From: Candidatus Omnitrophota bacterium
GTDB taxonomy: Bacteria; NPL-UPA2; BS750m-G34
Length of the DNA stretch: 11,501 nucleotides
NCBI GenBank assembly: GCA_016783345.1
Contig: JADHWT010000036.1
Coordinates: 1-11,501, forward strand
Direction of reading: 5' to 3'
Of the stretch, positions 1 to 6,454 are shown in pieces (within the stretch, counting starts at the first letter, position 1; each line of letters starts with the position of its first letter). The notes under the pieces were generated by a model. That model was given only the letters and a program-made list of their open reading frames with translations, did not search any database and was not told the DNA's origin. The position numbers were made by a program, and so were the translations under genes.

Positions 1-2
1 AA

Positions 3-155
3 GGGATTGCGTCAAAATATACACAGAGGAGATTGCCAGTACGTTTAGTCTGGAGCAAGGAGTATAAATATTTTAAGAAGGCATTTATGGAGGAAATTAG
101 GATTAAGAAATTGACGAGGAAGCAGAAGGAGAAATTGATAGCCAAAAGTTTTTAG
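3..155 (+). CDS. C-terminal end of an unrecognised protein (partial, 5' end outside window)
   Basis: An open frame enters from the left edge (first full codon at 3) and ends at TAG 153-155, giving the last 50 residues of a protein. The tail is strongly basic: it ends in a Lys/Arg-rich stretch (KKLTRKQKEKLIAKSF) after a segment with aromatic residues (RLVWSKEYKYFKKAF). I recognise no family. The reading frame is credible because it stays open to the edge, stops 3 nt before the miaB start and is on the same strand with the same purine-rich composition. miaB has no clear Shine-Dalgarno sequence, so it may depend on ribosomes finishing this gene. A chance open frame of this length remains possible. 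Confidence 0.6.
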   Translation, partial: GIASKYTQRRLPVRLVWSKEYKYFKKAFMEEIRIKKLTRKQKEKLIAKSF

Positions 156-158
156 AAT

Positions 159-1592
159 ATGAATAATAGAGGACAAAATAAGTCAGGTCCGGGCGCCTTA
201 AGTCCGGGAAAATTTCCTTGTCCTCGTCAGAGGGTACGACATTTTCCCGAAGCGCCACGGACACGACATCCGAAAGTTTTTGTGAAAACTTTCGGATGTC
301 AGATGAACGTCTACGATTCGGGGGTGGTGGAGGATATGCTGACAAGGGAAGGGTATGAGGTGTGCCAAAAGGAAGACGGGGCGGATGTGGTTATTGTGAA
401 TACTTGCAGTGTCAGGCAGCATGCAGAAGATAGGGCGTGCGGGTATTTGAGAGAGGCTGCAAAGAGGAAGAAAAATAAGGATATTACCCTTGTTGTTATG
501 GGATGCATGGCGCAAAGGGAGGGGGAGAAGTTATTTAAGATTATACCTGAGCTGGATATAGTGTGCGGGACAGATAGTTTCAGGGAGTTGCCGGGGATGT
601 TGGAGAAGAGCTTCCGGGGACAGTCCCGATTCTACGAACTTCGTTCCGTAACTTCGATCCGTAAATCAGAGACAGTCCCCTATGGACAGTCCCCTGCATT
701 AAAAGGATATGTTAGTGTTATGAGGGGGTGCAATAACTGGTGCAGTTATTGTGTTGTGCCGGGAGCAAGGGGGAAGGAGAAGAGCAGGGCAGTTGGGGAT
801 ATAAGAGATGAGGTAAAGAAGTTAGTTGATAGAGGGGTGAAAGAGGTTACAATGCTCGGGCAGAATATAAACGCGTATGGAAAAGATAATGGTGGAAGCG
901 CGAGTTTTGTAGAAGTGCTGGAAGAGATAAATAAGATAGAAGGGCTTTTAAGAATAAAGTTTATTACTTCTCATCCGAGGGATATTAAAGCAGAACTTTT
1001 TACTGCGATGAAGGATCTGGATAAGGTGGTAGAGTATTTACATTTACCTATTCAGGCGGGATCTGATAGAATATTAAAGCTGATGAACCGGGGTTATACT
1101 GTAAGTTATTATATGGGACTTGTGGAGGAGATGAGGAAGGTTGTGCCTGGGGTAAGTCTTGGGACGGATTTTATTGTTGGTTTCCCCGGGGAGACAGAAG
1201 AAGAATTTAAGGAGACACTTAAGGCAGCGGAAGATATTGGGTTTGATATGGCATATATGTATAAATATTCACAGAGGCCGGGGACTAAGGCATTTGAGAT
1301 GAAAGATACTGTGGAAGAGGATATTATAAAGGAAAGGCATCAGGAGCTTCTTAAACTGCAGGAGAAGATTTCTCTTAAGAAGAACAGGGGATTAATAGGG
1401 AAAGAAGTGGAAGTACTGGTTGAGGGAAGGAGTAAGAGGAATATCAAGAGGCTTGCAGGAAGGGATAGGGGAAACAGGATGGTTGTGTTTGAGGGGAGTG
1501 ATGAGGTGATTGGGAAAATGGTGTCTGTCACTATTTATGAGGCGACGAGTTTGACGCTGTATGGGGAAAAGGGCGCTGTCCCCTTTTTATAA
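159..1592 (+). CDS. miaB: tRNA-2-methylthio-N6-dimethylallyladenosine synthase MiaB
   Basis: This radical-SAM methylthiotransferase adds a methylthio group to i6A37 of tRNAs, the product of MiaA encoded downstream. The N-terminal UPF0004 domain carries the three auxiliary-cluster cysteines: C47 in KTFGCQMN, C83 in VNTCSVR and C116 in MGCMAQR. The radical-SAM CxxxCxxC is C191, C195, C198 (GCNNWCSYC), followed by VVPGARGKEKSR. A C-terminal TRAM domain covers roughly residues 405-470. At 477 aa it is near the usual length, but three parts are odd. Residues ~10-38 are an extra N-terminal segment encoded by a hairpin. Residues 153-179, the linker before the radical-SAM domain, are encoded by repeats. 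The last ~7 residues (KGAVPFL) come from another hairpin. The start at 159 is the only in-frame ATG before the conserved core; no good Shine-Dalgarno is visible and the previous stop is 3 nt upstream. Function is secure; only the start is uncertain. Confidence 0.96.
   Translation: MNNRGQNKSGPGALSPGKFPCPRQRVRHFPEAPRTRHPKVFVKTFGCQMNVYDSGVVEDMLTREGYEVCQKEDGADVVIVNTCSVRQHAEDRACGYLREAAKRKKNKDITLVVMGCMAQREGEKLFKIIPELDIVCGTDSFRELPGMLEKSFRGQSRFYELRSVTSIRKSETVPYGQSPALKGYVSVMRGCNNWCSYCVVPGARGKEKSRAVGDIRDEVKKLVDRGVKEVTMLGQNINAYGKDNGGSASFVEVLEEINKIEGLLRIKFITSHPRDIKAELFTAMKDLDKVVEYLHLPIQAGSDRILKLMNRGYTVSYYMGLVEEMRKVVPGVSLGTDFIVGFPGETEEEFKETLKAAEDIGFDMAYMYKYSQRPGTKAFEMKDTVEEDIIKERHQELLKLQEKISLKKNRGLIGKEVEVLVEGRSKRNIKRLAGRDRGNRMVVFEGSDEVIGKMVSVTIYEATSLTLYGEKGAVPFL
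187..262. repeat. Large imperfect hairpin in the miaB 5' coding region
   Basis: Bases 187-196 (GTCCGGGCGC) pair with 252-262 (GCGCCACGGAC) with a single bulged A at 257. After an internal loop, 205-213 (CGGGAAAAT) pair perfectly with 241-249 (ATTTTCCCG). That makes about 19 base pairs with a 27-nt apical loop. It lies wholly in the extra N-terminal segment of MiaB, outside the conserved domain, and ends 2 nt before a second perfect hairpin. It could be a folded mobile repeat inserted in frame or an RNA structure that controls miaB translation. Confidence 0.7.
265..300. repeat. Perfect 16-bp inverted repeat over the miaB FGCQM codons
   Basis: The arms GACATCCGAAAGTTTT (265-280) and AAAACTTTCGGATGTC (285-300) are exact reverse complements around the loop TGTG (281-284). 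The right arm encodes KTFGC, including the Fe-S ligand C47, so the left arm looks like an inverted copy of conserved coding sequence. In mRNA this would be a very stable stem-loop about 106 nt into the gene. Confidence 0.9.
615..695 (+). repeat. Cluster of GACAG quasi-palindromes and a tandem 13-mer inside miaB
   Basis: Three GACAG-core copies occur here: GGGACAGTCCC at 617-627 (5-bp arms around a central A), GACAGTCCCC at 671-680 and GGACAGTCCCC at 684-694. The last two form a direct repeat with a 14-nt period. Between them are two tandem 13-mers, AACTTCGTTCCGT (637-649) and AACTTCGATCCGT (650-662), with one mismatch. The whole 81 nt stays in frame and encodes residues 153-179, the linker between the UPF0004 and radical-SAM domains. 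That linker varies in length and sequence among MiaB proteins, so the block may have replaced rather than lengthened it. Confidence 0.85.
1514..1537 (+). repeat. Family 1 (GACAG) repeat copy A, in the miaB TRAM-domain codons
   Basis: Bases 1514-1536 are identical, over 23 nt, to 2117-2139 just before mutS, and share an 18-nt core (AAATGGTGTCTGTCACTA) with 7375-7392. The sequence is a near-perfect hairpin with 9-nt arms, one G-T pair and loop TCTGT. Here it encodes KMVSVTI, which fits a TRAM strand with no visible insertion, so this copy either is the source of the others or has replaced native codons. Confidence 0.88.
1563..1588 (+). repeat. Hairpin with T-run at the miaB 3' end (family 1 variant)
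   Basis: AAAAGGG (1567-1573) pairs with CCCTTTT (1581-1587) around CGCTGTC. On the reverse strand the sequence reads GGGGACAGCGCCC, the same GACAG-between-arms plan as the other family 1 copies. It encodes the last residues of MiaB (KGAVPFL) just before the stop at 1590-1592, and ends 5 nt before the ATG of the next gene. The T-run makes it look like a weak intrinsic terminator, but only three G-C pairs and a gene starting at once downstream argue against strong termination. Confidence 0.7.
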
Positions 1593-1593
1593 T

Positions 1594-2109
1594 ATGAATA
1601 CGATAGTAATTGACGGGTATAACGTAATATATGCAATTCCGGTTTTAAGAAAAAAAATATTAAAGCAAGGTCCTCTAAAAGCAAGGGAAGGTCTTATAGA
1701 GATATGCGCGCAGTATAAGAGCGCCAGAAAGGATATTTCTCGTATATATATTGTTTTTGACGGAAAACGTCAGGATGAGCCTGTAACGACAAGTGACAGA
1801 GGTGGTATAAGTGTGATATTCAGCCAGGGGGAAAAGGAAGCGGATGATATCATAATTGAACTTGTCAAAGAGAGCGATAACGCGAAGTCTTTTATTGTTA
1901 TATCAGGTGACAATTATGTTTGTAATAATTCAAAGGCATGTAGCGCGCGGGTAATGTCACCCACAGCATTTACCCGGGAACTTGGAAAGAGAATAATTCC
2001 CAGAGATAGACCTGAGAAAATATCAACAGATATTAAACACTACAGAAGCGACGTTACTGACTGGTATAAAGAAGAGTTAAAGAAACAAGATATTGATATA
2101 GCAGAATGA
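1594..2109 (+). CDS. NYN-domain endoribonuclease, YacP/Rae1 family
   Basis: The protein has 171 residues, about the length of B. subtilis YacP (Rae1), a ribosome-associated nuclease that cuts mRNA in the A site. NYN/PIN-like acidic residues are seen in order: D7 in VIDGYNVIY, D56 in VFDGK, D84/D85 in EADDII and D106 in ISGDN. The last motif differs slightly from the usual TSD-type sequence by an inserted Gly. The C-terminus is charged and helical. I chose ATG 1594 over the in-frame ATG at 1561 because the fold begins MNTIVIDGYN and the extra residues would come from the miaB-terminal hairpin. There is 1 nt between the miaB stop and this start and no Shine-Dalgarno, so coupled translation is likely. 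Family assignment is good; the cellular target is inferred only from the family. Confidence 0.88.
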   Translation: MNTIVIDGYNVIYAIPVLRKKILKQGPLKAREGLIEICAQYKSARKDISRIYIVFDGKRQDEPVTTSDRGGISVIFSQGEKEADDIIIELVKESDNAKSFIVISGDNYVCNNSKACSARVMSPTAFTRELGKRIIPRDRPEKISTDIKHYRSDVTDWYKEELKKQDIDIAE

Positions 2110-2116
2110 ATATAGC

Positions 2117-2140
2117 GAAAATGGTGTCTGTCACTATTTT
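2117..2140 (+). repeat. Family 1 repeat copy B, abutting the mutS start codon
   Basis: This is the most complete copy. AAAATGGTG (2118-2126) pairs with CACTATTTT (2132-2140) with one G-T pair around TCTGT, and the stem ends exactly at the mutS ATG (2141). It fills nearly all of the 31-nt gap between the NYN gene and mutS and leaves no Shine-Dalgarno upstream of mutS. Confidence 0.9.
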
Positions 2141-4741
2141 ATGAAAGATAAACTTACGCCGATGATGGAGCAATATATGAGGCTCAAGAAGGAGCTCAAG
2201 GAGGCGATACTGCTTTTTAGATTAGGGGATTTTTATGAGATGTTTTTTGAGGATGCGAAGCTGTGCTCCAGGCTTCTGCAGATTACACTTACTTCCCGGG
2301 CAGCGAAAGGCAGAAAGGTACCCATGTGCGGGGTTCCCCATCATGCTGTTGAGAATTATTTGAATAAGCTGCTCAGGCAGGGGTATAAGGTAGGGATATG
2401 CGAGCAGGTCGAGGATCCGGCAGCTGCAAAGGGATTGGTGAAGAGGGAGATAACGCGGATAATTACTCCCGGGACAGTGCTTTCACCTGGGTTACTTGAA
2501 GAAAAAGAAAATAATTATCTTATGGCAATTTGTAGAGACCAGGGGGATAAAGCAGGGATTGCATTTGTAGACCTTTCTACCGGTGATTTTAAGGCAGGGG
2601 AACTTAATAAGAAAGATATTAATGATGAACTTTCCCGGATACGACCCAGGGAGTGTTTATTAGGTGAAGGTGTAGATGAAAATAGTCTTCTTAATGGCTG
2701 GAAGGACGGGGTGATTACAAAGGTAGAGGACTGGGTATTTATATATGAGCGGAGTAAGAGTTTATTAGAAGAACAGTTTGGTGTGGTGACCCTGGATGGA
2801 TTCGGGATAAGTCAAATGACCATGGGAGTAGGAGCTGCAGGAGCTATTGTGCATTATTTAAGAGAGACGCAGAAAGCCAAACTCGGTCATTTGAAGGGTG
2901 TCTCTATATACGCGCCGGGGGAGCACATGATGCTTGACCGTGTCACAAGAAGGAATTTAGAACTTACCCGGACTCTTATAGAGAGGGGTACCCCTAAAGG
3001 GATGGCTTCGCCTACCGAAGGCAGTCTTGTCTGGGTTATAGATGAGACGATTACTTCTATGGGCGGGAGGAAGATACGTCAGTGGATAGGCGAACCTCTG
3101 ATTAGCGCCGGAAAGATAAAAGAAAGACAGGATGCTGTAGAGGAGTTATACAGTGATGATGAGGCAAGGTATTCATTGAGGAAGATGCTGGAAGATGTGA
3201 GTGATTTAGAGAGGCTTGTAGCCAGGCTTAGCTGTCAGAGCGCCAATGCGCGGGATATGGTTGCGATAAAAAATACCCTTACTATGATTGGACCGCTTAA
3301 GGAAGCAATGAAGAAGGTCAAGGCATTAAGGAATGTCTATTTAAGGGATAACCTGGATGAGGTCCCTGAGGTAAAGGCAATTATTGAAAAGGCTATTAAA
3401 GATGACCCGCCGCCGCAGATTAAGGAGGGGGGTATCATAAGGACAGGATATAACAAGGAACTCGATGAACTCCATAAGATTAAGAAAGAAGGTAAAGGGT
3501 ATCTTGCGCATCTTGAAGAGAGGGAAATCAAGCGCACAGGTATAAATTCTTTGAAGGTTAAATTTAATAGTGTATTTGGTTATTATATAGAAATAAGGAA
3601 AACTAATCTTCATCTTGCGCCTTCTGATTATATCAGGAAACAGACTCTTGTCAGCGCCGAGAGGTTTATTACGCCTGAGCTTAAGGAATACGAGGCAAAG
3701 GTGTTGGAGGCGGATGATAGGATTAAGGCATTGGAGTATGAGATATTCAGTGAGGCGCGTGGAGAGATTTTGAAACATTCCTCCAGGCTTCAGAAACTGG
3801 CAGATATAGCGGCAGAGATAGATGTGTTTCTTTCATTGGGAGAGGCGGCAAGGAGGGGAAATTATACAAGGCCTGAGATTAATGATACAGGCGTTATAGA
3901 TATAAAAGACGGCAGGCATCCTGTATTGGAGAAGATAATGGGGAGAGAGAAATTTATTCCCAATGATACGTATATGGATACTGAAGAAACTTCTTTTCTG
4001 ATTATAACCGGGCCTAATATGGCGGGGAAATCTACGTATATCAGGCAGGTGGCGCTTCTTGTTATCCTTGCGCAGATGGGGAGTTTTATTCCGGTGAAGT
4101 CTGCTCGGATAGGTGTATGCGACCGTATCTTTACGCGGGTAGGCGCGGCAGATGATCTGGCAAGAGGCAGAAGCACATTCCTTGTAGAGATGAGTGAGAC
4201 AGCCAATATCCTGAATAATGCTACAGAGAGGAGTCTATTGATACTGGATGAGATTGGGCGCGGGACTTCGACTTTTGACGGGATAAGTATTGCGTGGGGA
4301 GTTTCAGAGAGACTGTGCGAGAAGGGGTGCCGTTCGCTCTGCGCGACCCATTACCATGAGCTGACTGCCCTGACAAATAAAGAGAAGTGCGCAAAGAATT
4401 ATAGTGTGGCAGTCAGGGAATGGAACGATGAGGTTATATTCCTGCATAAGGTTTTGCCGGGGGTAGCTGATAAGAGCTATGGCATACATGTAGCGCGTAT
4501 TGCAGGTATTCCTCATGGGGTTATAGATAGGAGCAGGGAGATTTTAAGTCAGCTCGAGGACGGGAGTTTTTTGAAGAGGGAAGATTCAAAACAGATGGAG
4601 TTTTTTGATGGGCCTAAGAAAATGAAGCCGCATCCGGTAGTGGAGATATTGAAGGATATAAATCCGGATGAGCTTGCGCCGAAAGAGGCATTAGCATTGT
4701 TATATGAATTGATTAAAAAGGCAAAGGAGAAAGATGCATAG
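2141..4741 (+). CDS. mutS: DNA mismatch repair ATPase MutS
   Basis: MutS recognises base mismatches and small loops as a dimer and then recruits MutL. The 866-aa length is typical. The N-terminal mismatch-binding domain begins TPMMEQYMRLK and has the Phe-X-Glu mismatch wedge within the RLGDFYEMF region. The Walker A is GPNMAGKST at 624-632, and the Walker B is LLILDE with D703-E704, followed by IGRGTSTFDG. ATHYHELT follows, then the conserved GIHVARIAGIP helix region and a C-terminal KEALALLYEL tail. Residues 284-294 (TPKGMASPTEG), just before SLVWVIDET in the core domain, are encoded by a family 2 repeat and look like an insertion relative to known MutS. The ATG at 2141 directly follows a hairpin and has no Shine-Dalgarno. 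The 3' end overlaps mutL by 8 nt. Confidence 0.98.
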   Translation: MKDKLTPMMEQYMRLKKELKEAILLFRLGDFYEMFFEDAKLCSRLLQITLTSRAAKGRKVPMCGVPHHAVENYLNKLLRQGYKVGICEQVEDPAAAKGLVKREITRIITPGTVLSPGLLEEKENNYLMAICRDQGDKAGIAFVDLSTGDFKAGELNKKDINDELSRIRPRECLLGEGVDENSLLNGWKDGVITKVEDWVFIYERSKSLLEEQFGVVTLDGFGISQMTMGVGAAGAIVHYLRETQKAKLGHLKGVSIYAPGEHMMLDRVTRRNLELTRTLIERGTPKGMASPTEGSLVWVIDETITSMGGRKIRQWIGEPLISAGKIKERQDAVEELYSDDEARYSLRKMLEDVSDLERLVARLSCQSANARDMVAIKNTLTMIGPLKEAMKKVKALRNVYLRDNLDEVPEVKAIIEKAIKDDPPPQIKEGGIIRTGYNKELDELHKIKKEGKGYLAHLEEREIKRTGINSLKVKFNSVFGYYIEIRKTNLHLAPSDYIRKQTLVSAERFITPELKEYEAKVLEADDRIKALEYEIFSEARGEILKHSSRLQKLADIAAEIDVFLSLGEAARRGNYTRPEINDTGVIDIKDGRHPVLEKIMGREKFIPNDTYMDTEETSFLIITGPNMAGKSTYIRQVALLVILAQMGSFIPVKSARIGVCDRIFTRVGAADDLARGRSTFLVEMSETANILNNATERSLLILDEIGRGTSTFDGISIAWGVSERLCEKGCRSLCATHYHELTALTNKEKCAKNYSVAVREWNDEVIFLHKVLPGVADKSYGIHVARIAGIPHGVIDRSREILSQLEDGSFLKREDSKQMEFFDGPKKMKPHPVVEILKDINPDELAPKEALALLYELIKKAKEKDA
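2989..3016 (-). repeat. Family 2 repeat copy in mutS (reverse orientation)
   Basis: Read on the reverse strand, 3016-2999 is GGTAGGCGAAGCCATCCC, identical over 18 nt to 5867-5884 in mutL. After three T's it continues AGGGGTA (2995-2989), also matching the mutL copy after a different spacer. CCC and GGGG flank the spacer and can pair, and GGGGTACCCC (2985-2994) is a perfect palindrome at the left end. It encodes most of the extra TPKGMASPTEG segment in MutS. Confidence 0.88.
4724..4729 (+). promoter_or_regulatory. Ribosome binding site of mutL
   Basis: AAGGAG lies 4 nt before the ATG at 4734, inside the end of mutS. It supports that ATG over the in-frame GTG at 4755, which has no such site. 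Confidence 0.75.
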
Positions 4742-6449
4742 GCGAAGCCATCCTGTGGGTAGAGAAATAAGAGTCCTTCCGCCAGAGCTTAGCGCTAAGA
4801 TTGCAGCGGGAGAGGTAATAGAGAGGCCTGCGCAGGCTGTAAAGGAGCTGGTTGAGAATTCACTTGATGCAGGGAGTGCAGATATCTCTGTAGAGATAGA
4901 GAAGGGTGGAAAACTTTTGATCAAGGTAATAGATAATGGCACAGGTATGAGGAAAGAGGATCTCGCGCTTGCTTTTAGCCGTAATGCTACAAGCAAGATT
5001 TTAACTCTTTCTGATCTTGAACATATTACCACCCTCGGGTTTAGGGGAGAGGCCCTGGCAAGCCTTGCGAGCTGCAGCCGTATTGAGGTTACGAGTAAGA
5101 CTGAGGAGATGCCTATAGCCGCTATAATGAAGATAGAAGGAGGTAAAGAGACTTACAGCGGTGAAGGAGCCAGGAGGAGGGGGACAACTATTATCGCGAG
5201 GGATCTCTTTTATAATCTACCTCCGAGAAGAAAATTTTTAAAGACAGATTCAACCGAGGCAGGCCATATTATGAAAATCATGTCCCAGATGGCTATAGCC
5301 CACACTGATATCGGGTTTTCATTAACTATGGACGGGGATGTAGTTTTTGACCTTCCGGGAGGATTGAGTTTTGAGAGACGCATAGGCGAGGTCTATGGGA
5401 GGGAGCTGGAAAAAGAACTTATCCCGTTAAGGGGAGAGAAGGACGGGATGAGGATAAGCGGGGGGATTCTTCCTCCGACTGTTGTGAGGAATAACAGAGA
5501 CCTTCAGATTTTTGTAGTTAATTGCAGACCTGTAAGGAGCCCGCAGCTCGCGCATGCCATTAATTCAGCATTTAAATCTCTTATCCCTTCGGGGAAATTC
5601 CCGATAGCATTTGTGTTGCTGGAGGTTCCCAGTGAAGAGGTAGATGCCAATATCCACCCGACAAAGAGGGAGATAAAATTTGTAAGGGATAGAGAGGTGC
5701 ATGCCTTTGTTGTAGCAGCGACTAAATTAGCTTTTCATAGGATAAGAATGGCTGAGGATATCCCTACGCCATATATGCCGCAGGCGAGTCAGAATCTCCA
5801 TGCTGTCAAAGACGATGTAGAGGCGTATTTAGACGGCATCATGGGGCCGATAAATATTGTAGGGCAGGTAGGCGAAGCCATCCCATGCCTCTGGCTAGGG
5901 GTAAAGGATACGTATCTTATCATGGAGAAAGAGGATGGGATAGAGGTGATTGACCAGCATGCTGCCCATGAGAGGATTCTCTATGAGGGGCTTAAGGAGG
6001 ATATATCAAAAGGGCATATAGAAAAACAGGCGCTTCTTTTTCCTCTGTCTCTTGAGTTGGGTTTGGAAGAGGCATTATTTTTGAGGGAGAGGATAGATTG
6101 GTTTTTGGAATTGGGGATAGAGATAGAGGAATTCGGAAAAAATACTTTTAATGTCAGGACTCTGCCGAGTAAGGTGAAAACTGAGAAGGCAAAGGAATTT
6201 ATACTGGGAGTCATTCAAGAATTGGCTGAGCTGGGAACACAGAAAGGCATTGCAGATTTAAAAGATGAGGCGTTGAAGATTATGGCGTGCAGGGCTGCTA
6301 TAATGGCCGGTGATAAGCTGGGTAGTGAGGAGAGGATGAGGCTTATAAGGGAGCTGGATTCCTGCAAGGATAATTTTACCTGTCCTCATGGGAGGCCTGT
6401 GCGGATAAAGCTTGGGTGGAGTGAAATTGAGAAAAAATTTAAAAGGTAA
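4734..6449 (+). CDS. mutL: DNA mismatch repair protein MutL, endonuclease type
   Basis: MutL couples MutS to strand removal. The N-terminal GHKL ATPase has ENSLDAG, DNGTGM, RNATSKI and TLGFRGEALASLAS, then GTTIIARDLFYNLPPRRKFLK. The C-terminal domain has the metal-binding nuclease motif DQHA(X)2E(X)4E at 407-418, ACRAA at 518-522 and CPHGRP at 550-555, so this MutL is expected to nick DNA itself, as in bacteria lacking MutH. Length is 571 aa with a short interdomain linker. Two segments come from family 2 repeats. The N-terminal extension MHRRSHPVGRE precedes the usual IRVLPPELSAKIAAGEV. Residues 380-390 (GEAIPCLWLGV) are inserted between GQV and KDTYLI, where relatives run straight through. 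The reading frame is intact. It overlaps mutS by 8 nt and miaA follows 5 nt after its stop. Confidence 0.97.
   Translation: MHRRSHPVGREIRVLPPELSAKIAAGEVIERPAQAVKELVENSLDAGSADISVEIEKGGKLLIKVIDNGTGMRKEDLALAFSRNATSKILTLSDLEHITTLGFRGEALASLASCSRIEVTSKTEEMPIAAIMKIEGGKETYSGEGARRRGTTIIARDLFYNLPPRRKFLKTDSTEAGHIMKIMSQMAIAHTDIGFSLTMDGDVVFDLPGGLSFERRIGEVYGRELEKELIPLRGEKDGMRISGGILPPTVVRNNRDLQIFVVNCRPVRSPQLAHAINSAFKSLIPSGKFPIAFVLLEVPSEEVDANIHPTKREIKFVRDREVHAFVVAATKLAFHRIRMAEDIPTPYMPQASQNLHAVKDDVEAYLDGIMGPINIVGQVGEAIPCLWLGVKDTYLIMEKEDGIEVIDQHAAHERILYEGLKEDISKGHIEKQALLFPLSLELGLEEALFLRERIDWFLELGIEIEEFGKNTFNVRTLPSKVKTEKAKEFILGVIQELAELGTQKGIADLKDEALKIMACRAAIMAGDKLGSEERMRLIRELDSCKDNFTCPHGRPVRIKLGWSEIEKKFKR
4740..4761 (+). 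repeat. Family 2 repeat copy at the mutS stop / mutL start
   Basis: AGGCGAAGCCATCC (4740-4753) is identical to the cores in mutS (reverse strand) and in mutL at 5870-5883, and is followed after TGTG by GGTA (4758-4761), matching the closing GGGTA of the others. Its first bases complete the mutS TAG stop, and it encodes RRSHPVG at the MutL N-terminus, ahead of the conserved sequence. Confidence 0.8.
5867..5903 (+). repeat. Family 2 repeat copy inside mutL
   Basis: GGTAGGCGAAGCCATCCC (5867-5884) equals the reverse strand of the mutS copy; a 12-nt spacer containing GCC-TCT-GGC follows, then AGGGGTA (5897-5903). CCCATGCC can pair with GGCTAGGG with two mismatches. The segment 5871-5903 (33 nt) is in frame and encodes GEAIPCLWLGV, absent from typical MutL, and is flanked by GTA on both sides. 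Confidence 0.88.
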
Positions 6450-6454
6450 AATAT

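Noticed and set aside
198..515. 105-residue antisense open frame over miaB
   Set aside because: It is opposite the UPF0004 domain and shows no protein-family features.
1567..1588. Strong intrinsic terminator after miaB
   Set aside because: The stem has only three G-C pairs and the next gene begins 6 nt later in the same array; it fits the repeat family better.
1561..1593. Upstream ATG as start of the NYN gene
   Set aside because: The extra residues are the out-of-frame reading of the miaB 3' hairpin; the conserved fold starts at 1594.
2468..2480. CCCGGGACAGTGC in mutS as a family 1 copy
   Set aside because: It encodes the conserved ITPGTVL motif and has no complementary arm around GACAG.
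3341..3778. 145-residue antisense open frame inside mutS
   Set aside because: It lies entirely opposite conserved MutS codons, has no recognisable domain or ribosome binding site, and is a composition shadow.
4623..4638. GAAGCCGCATCCGGTA in mutS as a fourth family 2 copy
   Set aside because: The match needs a 2-nt insertion and lacks the GGC upstream half; the codons give the normal MutS tail KPHPVVEIL.
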